Source of the DNA: JAEUHQ01 sp964538915
GTDB lineage: Bacteria; Planctomycetota; UBA1135; UBA2386
Assembly: GCA_964538915.1 (NCBI GenBank)
Contig: CAZIFB010000023.1
Span: 1 to 64,000 of the forward strand
Direction: 5' to 3'
DNA length: 64,000 nucleotides
Shown: positions 17,292-25,673 of the stretch, piece by piece
Numbering within the stretch: the first letter of the stretch is position 1
How the letters are laid out: every line of letters begins with the position of its first letter
The notes under the pieces: generated by a model
What the model saw: the letters and a program-made list of their open reading frames with translations, nothing else
What the model was told of the DNA's origin: nothing
The model's database searches: none
Translations under genes and position numbers: made by a program

Positions 17292-18725
17292 TCAGTTGTT
17301 CGTGTAGACGTCGATGGCGTTCGACATCGCGAAACCGAGCGCATTCGCCGCGGGGTCGTACGCGGCAGCCTGCACGCTGCAAGCCGTGCCGACCAGCGCC
17401 GGCGACACCGGCATAGTGAACGACTGCGTCGCAACGCCGTTCGCGTCCGCGAGGAGCAGTAGAAGCGAGTCGGGACTGGCAAGAAGACGGTTGCCCGGCG
17501 CTCCGAGCGGACCCAGGTCGACGTCCACGTTGGCGCCGATCAAGAACAGAGAGAGGCCGTTCGCCAGCTGGCCACGCACGTCGAAGAAGACGCTCTTCCC
17601 GGTCGCACAGCTGCCACGCGTGGTCACGCGCGGCTTGTTGCCGATGCTCGTGGTACCCGAGCCGCCACGGCGCACCAGGCGGCTCGCAACCGGCAGCGTC
17701 GGGTCGTTCCAGTGGCAACGCACCTGCTGTCCCGAGAGTCCCGTGATCCCGTCCTGCCGCCCGTCGCCATCGACGTCACCGAACGGACGCGGCGCGATCG
17801 ACGTCGAGCCGAGGAAGGTCAACGTGGCGCCGCTCACGATGTCGCGGACGGGCGAGGTCAGCACGGAGAAGTCGTCGTGACCGTCCCCGTCGAAGTCTCC
17901 CATCGGAATCACGTCGACCAGGCTGGACGACGAGTCCTGCGGGATCGATCCGAGGACCGGACCGGTACCACCATCCCGCACTTCGGAAACGCCCAGCACG
18001 ACGTTGCGGACGATGAAGTCTGCGCTGCCGTTGTTGTTGACGTCGCCGATCAGCCGCGGCCGGAAACCGTTCTCCGAGCCCATCGTGGACGTCGTGAACG
18101 TGGGCCCGAGCACGTTGCGGAGTATGCCGCTGAAGACGTCCACGGTGGAATAGTCCGCGTATCCGTCGCCGTTCAGATCGCCGACGAAGCCTCGCATGTT
18201 GAAGCCGAACAAGATCGGGATCGAGTGGAGGATGCCCCCGGTCCGGCCGGAGCGGACTTCAAAGCGATCCCCGGCGCGAATCAGCGTGTCGTCATGGCCG
18301 TCCGCGTCGAGGTCTCCACCGCCGTACGACTCGACGAACCCGCCGAAGGTGCTGGAGTACGCCGACCACGTGTGCAGCGTCGAACCGTCGGCGCCGGACA
18401 CGACCGTCGCGACGATGCCCGGCTGCCGCCACACCAGATCGTCGCGACCGTCCGCGTTCACGTCCCCCGCAGGAAAGTAGCCGTTCACCGAGTCCGTCCA
18501 CGGCCGCGTGAGATGCGCGATCGTCGTGCCAGCGAGGTCGCGGCAGACGACAACATCCGCCCCGACGACTCCCGAGTAGTCCGCGTTCCCGTCGCCATCC
18601 ACGTCCCCGACGCACACCGGAGCGGGAACGGGGTACGGCGCGCCGATCATCACGGACTGTGCGACGGTGGACACCGCGAAGAAGGACGAAGCGGTCACCA
18701 ACGCGAGTGGAGAGAGAGTCGGCAC
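17292..18725 (-). CDS. Exported VCBS/FG-GAP repeat protein
   Basis: A 477-residue exported protein (signal MPTLSPLALVTASSFFAVSTVAQ). At least seven FG-GAP/VCBS calcium-binding loops are visible, for example DVDGDGNADYSG, DVNADGRDDLVW, DLDADGHDDTLI, DLNGDGYADYST, DVNNNGSADFIV, DFDGDGHDDFSV and DVDGDGRQDGIT, which would build an integrin-like beta-propeller. The final 100 residues are the beta-rich C-terminal domain shared with other exported proteins here (LLASPDSLLLLLADANGVA, VQAAAYDPAAN, MSNAI). The start is GTG preceded by AAAGGA. Probably adhesive or structural; no enzyme domain is seen. Confidence 0.85.
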   Translation of the reverse strand: MPTLSPLALVTASSFFAVSTVAQSVMIGAPYPVPAPVCVGDVDGDGNADYSGVVGADVVVCRDLAGTTIAHLTRPWTDSVNGYFPAGDVNADGRDDLVWRQPGIVATVVSGADGSTLHTWSAYSSTFGGFVESYGGGDLDADGHDDTLIRAGDRFEVRSGRTGGILHSIPILFGFNMRGFVGDLNGDGYADYSTVDVFSGILRNVLGPTFTTSTMGSENGFRPRLIGDVNNNGSADFIVRNVVLGVSEVRDGGTGPVLGSIPQDSSSSLVDVIPMGDFDGDGHDDFSVLTSPVRDIVSGATLTFLGSTSIAPRPFGDVDGDGRQDGITGLSGQQVRCHWNDPTLPVASRLVRRGGSGTTSIGNKPRVTTRGSCATGKSVFFDVRGQLANGLSLFLIGANVDVDLGPLGAPGNRLLASPDSLLLLLADANGVATQSFTMPVSPALVGTACSVQAAAYDPAANALGFAMSNAIDVYTNN

Positions 18726-18960
18726 GAGAGTTCCTTTGGCAAGGTCGAGAGACGCCGCATGCTACCGCGCCGCGACGAGCGTCGGGGCTTCGAGGTCGCG
18801 CCGCGGGGCTTCCGTGGTGCCGCGCTTCACGCGCTTGCGCCGGCAGCAAAGAGCGCCGCCCAGGAAGGACGGCCATGACCGTTCGAGCCCTTCCCGAGTA
18901 ACTGGGCAACGGCTATAGCGCCGGCCTGCGATCGCCCTGCAATTCGCGAGAACACTCGTC
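18726..18960. other. Intergenic stretch with no recognised feature
   Basis: Between the GTG start of the VCBS gene and the 107-bp repeats. I see no convincing coding frame, RNA or terminator. The part next to the VCBS gene must hold that gene's promoter on the minus strand. Confidence 0.4.
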
Positions 18961-19174
18961 CGCCCGGCGTGGAGTTGCCGCTTGCGAGGGTGCGGCGAAG
19001 CCGCGCGCGAGCAATGACCGACTCCCCGGGCTACCTGGCCGGCGCGCTCCGTGCGATACGCCTGGTACGCCCGGCATGGAGTTGCCGCTTGCGAGGGTGC
19101 GGCGAAGCCGCGCGCGAGCAACGCCCGACTCCCCGGGCTACCTGGCCGGCGCGCTCCGCGCGCCGCGCCTGGTA
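18961..19174. repeat. Two tandem 107-bp repeats abutting tRNA-Arg
   Basis: Two head-to-tail units (18961-19067 and 19068-19174) differ at 7 of 107 positions by my count. The junction of the units (TGGTACGCCCGGCATGGAGT) matches the tRNA 3' end read on the plus strand (TGGTACGCCCGGCAGGAGT) apart from one inserted T, so the second unit runs directly into the tRNA gene. Each unit contains GCGGC-GAA-GCCGC, a small hairpin. Origin is probably tandem duplication from, or into, the tRNA 3' end. Too few copies and no spacers for CRISPR. Confidence 0.85.
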
Positions 19175-19246
19175 CGCCCGGCAGGAGTCGAACCTGCAAC
19201 CCTCAGATCCGAAGTCTGATGCTCTATCCAATTGAGCTACGGGCGC
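19170..19246 (-). tRNA. tRNA-Arg (anticodon TCG)
   Basis: A 77-nt cloverleaf including an encoded CCA end. The acceptor stem pairs GCGCCCG with CGGGCGT (one G-U at the top), the D stem is GCTC/GAGC, and the anticodon stem TCAGA/TCTGA encloses the loop CTTCGGA with anticodon TCG. The T arm is GCAGG-TTCGACT-CCTGC. It reads CGA and, with wobble, other CGN arginine codons. It lies 46 bp downstream, in minus-strand sense, of the end of the DUF1552 gene. Confidence 0.96.
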
Positions 19247-19292
19247 GCGGCGAACGACGATAGCCACTGCACGCCGCGGCGCCAGCGCGCGA

Positions 19293-20633
19293 TCAGCGCA
19301 GGTCCAGGGCGCCATTGCTGTCCGCGAAGGACTTGTCCTGACCGCCCATCGCGCGCGCCATCGAGACGTAGAGGTTCGCCATCGGCGTGCCCTTCGGCAC
19401 GGTGACGTGACCGCGCCCCTTCGCCGCTCCACCGCCCTCGCCGAGCAGCAGCACCGGCAGGTCGTCGTGGTTGTGGCGATCGCCGTCGCCGATGCCCGAG
19501 CCGAACACGACGAGCGTCTGCGACAGGAGATCGCCGTTCGGCGTCTTCGCCGCTTCGAGGCGCGCGGCGAACGTCGCGAGCTGCTCGACCTGGAAGCGGT
19601 TGATCTTCGCGAGCGCAGCGAGCTTCTCCGGCTTCTTGCCGTGGTGGCTCACGTCGTGGTGGCCGTCGGGTACGCCGAGGAAATCGTAGCTGCGGTTGCT
19701 GCCGGCGTTGCCGAGCATCAGCGTGACGACGCGCGTTCGTTCGGTCGCGAGCGCCATCGCGATGAGTTCGTACATGACCTCGAGCTTGCCGCGGTATCCC
19801 TTGTCCGACGCCGACAACCCCGCGGGAACGGATGCGCGCTCCTTGCCACCGTCGTCGGTGCGCTCGAGCCGTTGCTCGAGCTCACGCACGGCCTGGAGAT
19901 ACTGCTCGAGCTTCTGCCGGTCGGTCGGCGCGAGGCGCGCCCCGAGCGACTTCGCCTCGGCGAGCACGCTGTCCAGCACGGAGCGGTCCACGTCGCGGCG
20001 TTGCTTCTCCGTCGCCGCGTCGATCGCCTTCTTTGGATCGCCGAACAACCGCGCGAACACCGCCTTCGGATCGGTCTCCTTGGCAACCGGCGTCTCCGGC
20101 GTACGCCACGCGATGTTGTTGCCGTAGGCGCAGGAGTAACCCGAGTCGCACACACCCGCGCGCGCTCCGCGCTCCAGGCCCAGTTCGAGCGAAGGGAACG
20201 GCATGTTGCCGCCGACGCGCGCCGCGATCACCTGGTCGATCGACACGCCGACGCGGATGTCGGCACCACCGGTCTTGAACGGGTGCGCACACGTGAGGAA
20301 CGAAGCCGCTGCGCGAGCGTGGTCGCCGGGCCCGTCGCCGTGCGCGAAGCCGGCATCGATCGCCAGCCCGGACCACACCGTGACGCGGTCGCGCAACGGA
20401 GCGAGCGGCGCCAGCGTCGCACCGAACTTCGCCGCGCGCCCTGTCCCGTCGGGCCGCCACTCGGCCATGTTCATGCCGTTCGGCGAGAACACGAAGACGC
20501 AGCGCGGCATCGCGGGCGGCGGCTGCCGCGTGAGCGCCGGCGTCATGGCATCGAGCCAGGGCAGCGCGATGCAGGCCCCGCTGCCGCGCAGGAACGCGCG
20601 GCGGTCGAGGGCGAGGCGGCGGATCGGCGGCAT
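19293..20633 (-). CDS. DUF1552 family protein
   Basis: A 446-residue member of DUF1552, a family abundant in planctomycetes and other PVC/myxobacterial genomes. The N-terminus has a Tat-like signal (RRLALDRRAFLRGSGACIALPWLDAM). Characteristic segments are CVFVFSPNGMNM, WSGLAIDAG, a GDHARAAASFLT motif and SCAYGNNIAW in the middle, with GSGIGDGDRHNHDDLPVLLLGEGGG near the C-terminus, the last resembling the sulfatase-like DUF1501 fold. The partner normally found beside it, a DUF1588/1592 cytochrome-c protein, is not adjacent here. The start is the ATG giving MPPIRRL; the open frame upstream is low-quality. Function unknown. Confidence 0.85.
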   Translation of the reverse strand: MPPIRRLALDRRAFLRGSGACIALPWLDAMTPALTRQPPPAMPRCVFVFSPNGMNMAEWRPDGTGRAAKFGATLAPLAPLRDRVTVWSGLAIDAGFAHGDGPGDHARAAASFLTCAHPFKTGGADIRVGVSIDQVIAARVGGNMPFPSLELGLERGARAGVCDSGYSCAYGNNIAWRTPETPVAKETDPKAVFARLFGDPKKAIDAATEKQRRDVDRSVLDSVLAEAKSLGARLAPTDRQKLEQYLQAVRELEQRLERTDDGGKERASVPAGLSASDKGYRGKLEVMYELIAMALATERTRVVTLMLGNAGSNRSYDFLGVPDGHHDVSHHGKKPEKLAALAKINRFQVEQLATFAARLEAAKTPNGDLLSQTLVVFGSGIGDGDRHNHDDLPVLLLGEGGGAAKGRGHVTVPKGTPMANLYVSMARAMGGQDKSFADSNGALDLR

Positions 20634-20710
20634 GGTCCGGCGATCATGCCCGATCGGCCGCGGCGAGCGAATCCCCACGGCCCGCGACGCTCGGCCCGAC
20701 CCTCGGCCTC

Positions 20711-21133
20711 TCAGACGTTGAACTGGAACTCGACCTTGTTCGGCAGCTGCACGTCGAGTTCGTAGAGCGACTTGATCTCGATCGTGTAGGAGCCGGGCGG
20801 GAGCGGCGCCTCGAGCGGGAAGGTCCAGCGGAACTCGCGGTAGGTCTTCGGCTGGATGTCGAGGCGCACCGACTGGCCCTTCGGATTGGCGGGCGACAGC
20901 TCCTTGTCGCACTTCATCCGGACGTCGCAGAGATCGAACGACACCTTGAGGTCGTGGTCGTTGAAGATCTTGACGCCGATCTCGATGCCGCGCTTGCCGT
21001 TCTTCACGCGCACGACGTCGACGAGAAGACCCGCCACGCTCACCTGGGGCGGCTGCGGGACGCGGCAGCCCGTGGCGATGGCGCATACGCACAGGAGCGG
21101 AATCGCGAAGCGAGCGGAAGAGGGGTTGCGCAT
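20711..21133 (-). CDS. Putative lipoprotein, DUF1425/YcfL-like fold
   Basis: A 140-residue protein with an N-terminal signal and lipobox-like IATGC at about residues 20-24, so probably membrane-anchored by the Cys. The remainder is all-beta: a central strand pair (RVKNGKRGIEIGVKIFNDHDLKVSF), a proline-rich turn (DIQPKTYREFRWTFP) and a final PPGSYTIEIKSLYELD strand. This looks like an Ig-like small lipoprotein similar to DUF1425, but the assignment is weak. Start chosen at MRNPSS because GGGGGG precedes it and longer forms lack a signal peptide. Divergent from the ketoreductase gene. Confidence 0.65.
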   Translation of the reverse strand: MRNPSSARFAIPLLCVCAIATGCRVPQPPQVSVAGLLVDVVRVKNGKRGIEIGVKIFNDHDLKVSFDLCDVRMKCDKELSPANPKGQSVRLDIQPKTYREFRWTFPLEAPLPPGSYTIEIKSLYELDVQLPNKVEFQFNV

Positions 21134-21267
21134 CCCCCCAGTTTGGCAAGGCCGGGACCCTTCGTTCAAGTGCAGCGCATGCGGATCGCGCAGAACGTGT
21201 GCGAACGCCGCGGCGCCGGGCTCCCGCGTTGACCCTCTCCCGCGCCGTCGACATGATGCGCGGCCCG

Positions 21268-22023
21268 ATGGTCGGCCAGACACCCTCGACTGCTGCGGGC
21301 CCGCGTGCGCGGCGGGCACTGGTCACTGGCGGCAGCCGCGGGATCGGCGCGGCGATCTGCCGCCGGCTCGCGGCCGACGGCTATGCGGTGATCGTGAACT
21401 ACCGCTCCGACGGCGCGGCAGCCGCGAAGGTCGTCGGCGACATCGAAGCCGCCGGCGGCGAAGCCGTGGCGGCGCAGTTCGACGTCGCGGACGGCCCCGC
21501 CACCGCGCGCGCGATCGCGACACTGCTCGAAGAGCCGCGCCCGATCGCCGTGCTGGTGAACAACGCCGGCGTCGCGCGCGACGCGGCGTTCCCGGCGATG
21601 ACCGAGGAGCAGTGGCACGACGTGATGCGCACGACGCTCGACGGCTTCTTCCACGTCACGCACCCTCTGGTGATGCCGATGGTGCAACGCAAGTGGGGCC
21701 GCATCGTCAACCTCTCGTCGATCTCGGCGCTGCGCGGCAACCGCGGCCAGGCCAACTACGCCGCCGCGAAGGCGGGCATCCTCGGTGCGACGAAGACGCT
21801 CGCGATCGAACTCGCGAAGCGCAAGATCACCGTGAATGCAGTCGCGCCCGGACTCGTGGAGACCGAGATGATCGCGGGCGTGCCCGAGTTCGTGTTCGAC
21901 ATGATCCCGATGCGCCGCGCCGGGACTCCCGACGAGGTCGCGTCGCTCGTCGGCTTCCTCGCGTCCGAGGACGCCGGCTACGTGACCGGGCAGGTGATCG
22001 GCGTCGACGGAGGCTTCCAATGA
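21268..22023 (+). CDS. 3-oxoacyl-ACP reductase, FabG-type (ApeQ-like)
   Basis: An SDR of about 251 residues that reduces the beta-keto group of ACP-bound chains with NADPH. Motifs: TGGSRGIG cofactor loop, NNAG, the Ser of NLSSIS, Tyr164 and Lys168 in NYAAAKAG, and VAPGLVETEM. ATGs also occur 5 codons upstream (MMRG) and further back; this start keeps a short N-terminal tail, but the true one is uncertain. Its stop overlaps the ATG of the FAD enzyme gene. Context with KS, CLF-like and dehydratase genes points to polyene chain elongation rather than housekeeping fatty acid synthesis. Confidence 0.85.
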   Translation: MVGQTPSTAAGPRARRALVTGGSRGIGAAICRRLAADGYAVIVNYRSDGAAAAKVVGDIEAAGGEAVAAQFDVADGPATARAIATLLEEPRPIAVLVNNAGVARDAAFPAMTEEQWHDVMRTTLDGFFHVTHPLVMPMVQRKWGRIVNLSSISALRGNRGQANYAAAKAGILGATKTLAIELAKRKITVNAVAPGLVETEMIAGVPEFVFDMIPMRRAGTPDEVASLVGFLASEDAGYVTGQVIGVDGGFQ

Positions 22024-23240
22024 ACGACGGCCACGACGTGCTGGTGATCGGCGCGGGACCCGCGGGCGCAACCGCGGCCGGCCTCCTGGCCCAGACCGGT
22101 CACCACGTGCTCGTTCTCGAGAAGGACGAGTTCCCGCGCTTCCACATCGGCGAGTCGCTGCTGCCCGCGGGCCTTCCCGTGCTCGAACGGCTCGGCATCG
22201 ATCCCTCGAAGGACACGTTCGTCTACAAGGCCGGCGCCGAGTTCGTCTGCGAAGAGAGCGGGCGGCGCGGCGTCTTCGTCTTCCGCGAGTCGCTGCCCGG
22301 ATGCGCGCGCCACGCGTGGCACGTCGATCGCGCCCGCTTCGACAAGGCGCTGCGCGACCGCGCCGTCGCGCTCGGCGCGGAGATCCGCCACGGCGCGACC
22401 GTGGTCGACGCGGGCGTGAACGGCGACTCCGTGTTCGTAAAGACGCGCGAGGCCACGTTCCGTGGGCGCTACCTGATCGATGCGTCGGGCCAGTCGCGGC
22501 TGCTCGGGCGACGAGCGGGCACGCTGAAACCGTACGACCGCTTCGGCCACTGCTCGGTGTTCACGCACTACGAAGGACTCGGCGATGCGGCGGTCGAAGA
22601 GATCGGGCCGACGACGAACAACATCCGCATCATGCTGCGACCCGAGGGCTGGGGCTGGATCATCCCGTTGCCCGATCGCGCCCTCAGCGTCGGCATCGTC
22701 GGGCGAGCGAAGATGACGCCCGACGACCTCGATCGTGGCCTGATCGAGAGCCCGATGGTGAAGCGGCTCACCGCCGGTGCACGCCGGCTCGGCACACACG
22801 TGGTCGGCAACTTCAGCTATCGCAACACGGTGCCGTCGGGCTCACGGTTCACGTCGATCGGGGACGCCGCGTGCTTCCTCGACCCGGTCTTCTCGTCGGG
22901 CGTGACGCTCGCGCTGCGCGGTGCCGAAGCGGTCGCCGACAAGCTCTCGGACGCGCTGAAGAACGGCACCGAGGCCGACCCCGCGTTGCTGCACGCCCAC
23001 GACAGCGGGATGGATCGCGCATACCGCACGTTCGCCGCGCTGATCGAGCGCTTCTATCACACGAACTTCGCCGAGACGATGTTCCTCGGCCCCGTCGACG
23101 ACCAGCCGCTGCGGCGCGGCGTGATGAGCGTGCTCGCGGGCGACGTCTGGCGCGAGGGCAATCCGTTCCAGGACATGCTGCTCGCAGCGAAGCGCAAGGA
23201 GAAGGCGGCGGACGCGAGGCGGAGCGGCCATGCGAACTGA
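22020..23240 (+). CDS. FAD-dependent halogenase-like oxidoreductase
   Basis: A 406-residue flavoprotein. The FAD Rossmann motif GAGPAGATAAG lies near residues 11-21, and FPRFHIGESLLP near 38-49 is the hallmark of the geranylgeranyl-reductase/halogenase group. The halogenase-associated WxWxIP signature is present as Trp211-Gly-Trp213-Ile-Ile-Pro216. GDAACFLDPVFSSGV is the second FAD-binding segment. It could halogenate an aryl group, as proposed for halogenated pigments such as xanthomonadin, or be a dehydrogenase, since many halogenase-like proteins are. It overlaps the KR stop by 4 nt and the KS start by 11 nt. Confidence 0.8.
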   Translation: MNDGHDVLVIGAGPAGATAAGLLAQTGHHVLVLEKDEFPRFHIGESLLPAGLPVLERLGIDPSKDTFVYKAGAEFVCEESGRRGVFVFRESLPGCARHAWHVDRARFDKALRDRAVALGAEIRHGATVVDAGVNGDSVFVKTREATFRGRYLIDASGQSRLLGRRAGTLKPYDRFGHCSVFTHYEGLGDAAVEEIGPTTNNIRIMLRPEGWGWIIPLPDRALSVGIVGRAKMTPDDLDRGLIESPMVKRLTAGARRLGTHVVGNFSYRNTVPSGSRFTSIGDAACFLDPVFSSGVTLALRGAEAVADKLSDALKNGTEADPALLHAHDSGMDRAYRTFAALIERFYHTNFAETMFLGPVDDQPLRRGVMSVLAGDVWREGNPFQDMLLAAKRKEKAADARRSGHAN

Positions 23241-24399
23241 CCCGCTCCGGGTCACCGGATACGCGATGCTGAGTGCGCTCGGCGGCTCGCGCGACGAACA
23301 CCTTCGCTCGATGATCGAAGGCCGCACGGGTCTCGGCAAACCTCCGTTCGAGCTGCCGTTCGCGACCGCGGTGGGCGCCGTCACAGCGCCGCTGCCCGAC
23401 CTGCCCGCGCCGCTCGCGCCGTGGTCGACGCGTCTTGCACGGATGTCGGCGCAGCTGATCGCACAGCTCGACGAGCCGCTCCGCCGCGCGCGACAGAAGT
23501 GGCGCCCCGAGCGCATCGCGGTCCTGCTCGGCACGAGCACGGCCGGCGCCGACTCGACGGAGCGCGCGTACCGCGCCTTCATCGCCGACGGCCGCTTCCC
23601 CGACCGCTACGACTTCCTCCGCCAGCACACGTTCGGCGCGGTGCTGCACGTCATCGCCGAACTCGCGGGCGCCCGCGGTCCGGCGTGGATGGTGTCGACC
23701 GCGTGCACGTCGAGCGCGAAACCGTTCGCATCGGCGGCGCGCCTCATGGCGACAGGCATGATCGATGCGGCGATCGTCGGCGGCGTCGACACGCTGTGCC
23801 AGATGACGCTGCACGGCTTCGAGTCGCTGCAGGCGCTCGACCGCGCGCCGTGCCGGCCTTTCCACAAGGACCGTCTCGGCATCAGCATCGGCGAAGGCGG
23901 CGCGTTCGCGCTGGTCGAACGCACGGGCGACGCACGCGTGCTCATCGAGGGCGTCGGCGAGACGTCGGACGCCTACCACGTCAGCGCGCCGCACCCGGAA
24001 GGCGCCGGCGCGCTCGCCGCGATGAAGGAGGCGCTGCACTTCGCCGGACGCACCGCGGACGACGTCGACCACGTGAACGCGCACGGCACCGGCACGAAGC
24101 TGAACGACAGCGCCGAGGCGAAGGCGATCGGCGCTCTCTTCGCGCGGCCGATCCCCGTCGTGTCGACGAAGTGCTACACGGGTCACACTCTCGGGGCGGC
24201 GGGTGCGCTCGAGTTCGCGTTCTCCGCCTGCGCCATCGAAGAGGGCTGGGTCCCGCCGGCTCTGGGCGCCGACGAACTCGACCCGGAGATCCGCCTCCAC
24301 GTGCCGCGCGACGTCGTGCGCGGCACCTACCGTCGCGTGATGAGCAACTCGTTCGCGTTCGGCGGCAACAACGTCGCGATCCTCGTGGGGGCACCGTGA
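23230..24399 (+). CDS. Beta-ketoacyl-ACP synthase (KS of first KS/CLF pair)
   Basis: A 389-residue thiolase-fold ketosynthase catalysing decarboxylative condensation of malonyl-ACP with the growing chain. The Cys-His-His triad is complete: Cys159 in STACTSSA, His285 in NAHGTGT and His319 in YTGHTLGAAG. The C-terminal SNSFAFGGNNVA is the standard glycine-rich loop. Length and sequence fit FabF/ApeO/ApeR-like enzymes. It starts inside the preceding gene and its stop overlaps the GTG start of a CLF-like gene, so both are probably made in equal amounts as a heterodimer. Confidence 0.88.
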   Translation: MRTDPLRVTGYAMLSALGGSRDEHLRSMIEGRTGLGKPPFELPFATAVGAVTAPLPDLPAPLAPWSTRLARMSAQLIAQLDEPLRRARQKWRPERIAVLLGTSTAGADSTERAYRAFIADGRFPDRYDFLRQHTFGAVLHVIAELAGARGPAWMVSTACTSSAKPFASAARLMATGMIDAAIVGGVDTLCQMTLHGFESLQALDRAPCRPFHKDRLGISIGEGGAFALVERTGDARVLIEGVGETSDAYHVSAPHPEGAGALAAMKEALHFAGRTADDVDHVNAHGTGTKLNDSAEAKAIGALFARPIPVVSTKCYTGHTLGAAGALEFAFSACAIEEGWVPPALGADELDPEIRLHVPRDVVRGTYRRVMSNSFAFGGNNVAILVGAP

Positions 24400-25175
24400 G
24401 CTCGCCGCGCATCGCCGTCACCGGGCTCGGCTTCTGGGCCACGGGATTCCCAACCGTCGCCGCGTGGACCGCGGGCACCGCGGATCCGACCGCCGACAAG
24501 CCGCAGGGCAAGGCCCTCGACCGCGTGAACCGCCGACGCGCCGGCCCGCTCGATCGCGCCCTGGCCGACGTCGTCGCCGACGCGATCGCGCAAGCGGGCG
24601 TCGATCCGGCGAGCGTGCCCGTCGTCGTCGGCTCGTCGATCGGCGAAGCCGTCACGATGATCGGCCTGCTCGACGAGATGTGGCGCAACCACAATCCGAT
24701 GTCGCCCGCCGACTTCACGATGAGCGTGCACAACGCCGCGTCGGGGCTCATCTCGATCTCGAACAAGAACCGCGGCATGACGACTTCGATCGCCGCGGAC
24801 GAGAACACACCCGCCGCCGCGCTGCTCGAGGGCATCGGTCTCGCGCTCACTCGCGAAGTGCCCGTCGTGGTCGCGTGTGCCGACGAACCCGCGCCGCCGA
24901 CGCTCGTACAGCACGCGCCGCCGTGGGCGATGCTCGCGTCCGCCGTCGTTCTGGCGCCGCAGGGCGCCGCCGGCGCGCTCGCACATCTGGAAGTCGAAGA
25001 ACGCGGAACGCCGACCGTCGTGCCGGGACCGTTCGCGCCGCTGCTGCTCCAGAACCCGCAGATCGGCCTCGCGATGGTCGTCGACGCGATCGCGCGCGGC
25101 GCACGCGGCGTGCTGCCGCTCGATCGCGGCACGGGCCGCGGCCACGTCGCGCGCATCTCCGCCGGCACGCCATGA
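24396..25175 (+). CDS. Beta-ketoacyl synthase chain-length-factor-like protein
   Basis: A 259-residue protein matching only the N-terminal half of a ketosynthase (PF13723-type, ApeC-like). It has the opening IAVTGLGFWATG, a VVVGSSIGEA strand and NAASGLISISNKNRGMTTSIAADE where a KS would carry its active-site Cys; there is no Cys and no HGTGT or GHT motif, so it cannot condense by itself. It probably pairs with the preceding KS as a chain-length factor. The start is GTG, overlapping the KS stop (GTGA). Its own stop overlaps the dehydratase ATG. Confidence 0.75.
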   Translation: MSSPRIAVTGLGFWATGFPTVAAWTAGTADPTADKPQGKALDRVNRRRAGPLDRALADVVADAIAQAGVDPASVPVVVGSSIGEAVTMIGLLDEMWRNHNPMSPADFTMSVHNAASGLISISNKNRGMTTSIAADENTPAAALLEGIGLALTREVPVVVACADEPAPPTLVQHAPPWAMLASAVVLAPQGAAGALAHLEVEERGTPTVVPGPFAPLLLQNPQIGLAMVVDAIARGARGVLPLDRGTGRGHVARISAGTP

Positions 25176-25606
25176 GCCCGTTCCCGCCGATCGTCGACCT
25201 CGTACCCCACGCGCCGCCGACGGTCGCACTGGACGAGCTCGTCGACTGGAGCGAAGACGGCGCCGCCGCCGAGCTGACCGTACGCGACGGCGGCCTCCTC
25301 GTACGCGACGGGCTGGCCGACACGGTCGTCTGCCTCGAATACATGGCGCAAACCGTCGCGGCGTGCCTCGGCTACGGCGCGTTCCGCGGCGGCGTCGGCG
25401 TGCGCGTCGGCATGGTCGTCGCCTGCCGCCGCCTCACGCTGCATCGGTCGCACGTGACCGTCGGCGAACGCCTGCGCACCCGCGTGACACGACTGCGCGC
25501 CACCGACGACATCAGCAGCTTCGAGGCCGAAGTCCGCGATGCCCACGGCGCCTCCGTCGCGACCGCGACGATGACCCTCGTGCACGCCGAAAAGCCGCCG
25601 ACCTGA
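25172..25606 (+). CDS. 3-hydroxyacyl-ACP dehydratase, ApeP-like hotdog
   Basis: A 144-residue single hotdog domain. The N-terminal LVPHAPPTVALDELVDW and the central LEYMAQTVAACLGYG are the pattern of the ApeP/FabZ-like dehydratases found in aryl-polyene clusters, with GERLRTRVTRL and a closing ATATMTLVH strand. It would remove water from beta-hydroxyacyl-ACP to create each conjugated double bond. It is last in the five-gene block whose members overlap by 4-11 nt; a PVC-type dehydrogenase gene follows after 67 bp. Confidence 0.82.
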   Translation: MSPFPPIVDLVPHAPPTVALDELVDWSEDGAAAELTVRDGGLLVRDGLADTVVCLEYMAQTVAACLGYGAFRGGVGVRVGMVVACRRLTLHRSHVTVGERLRTRVTRLRATDDISSFEAEVRDAHGASVATATMTLVHAEKPPT

Positions 25607-25673
25607 CGCCGCCGCGACCGCGACCGACGACTGCCCTGTTCCCAGCGGCCGCCGGGTCCGGTCGAATCCGAGG

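Noticed and set aside
18659..18918. Small plus-strand reading frames beside the repeats
   Set aside because: Overlap the start of the VCBS gene on the other strand; Arg-rich with no conserved pattern or ribosome-binding site.
18961..19174. CRISPR array
   Set aside because: Only two long units, directly adjacent with no unique spacers, and containing tRNA 3'-end sequence.
21268..25606. Housekeeping fatty-acid synthesis (fab) cluster
   Set aside because: Contains a CLF-like protein and a halogenase-like enzyme, and lacks fabD, fabH and acpP; the dehydratase has the ApeP rather than the FabZ pattern.
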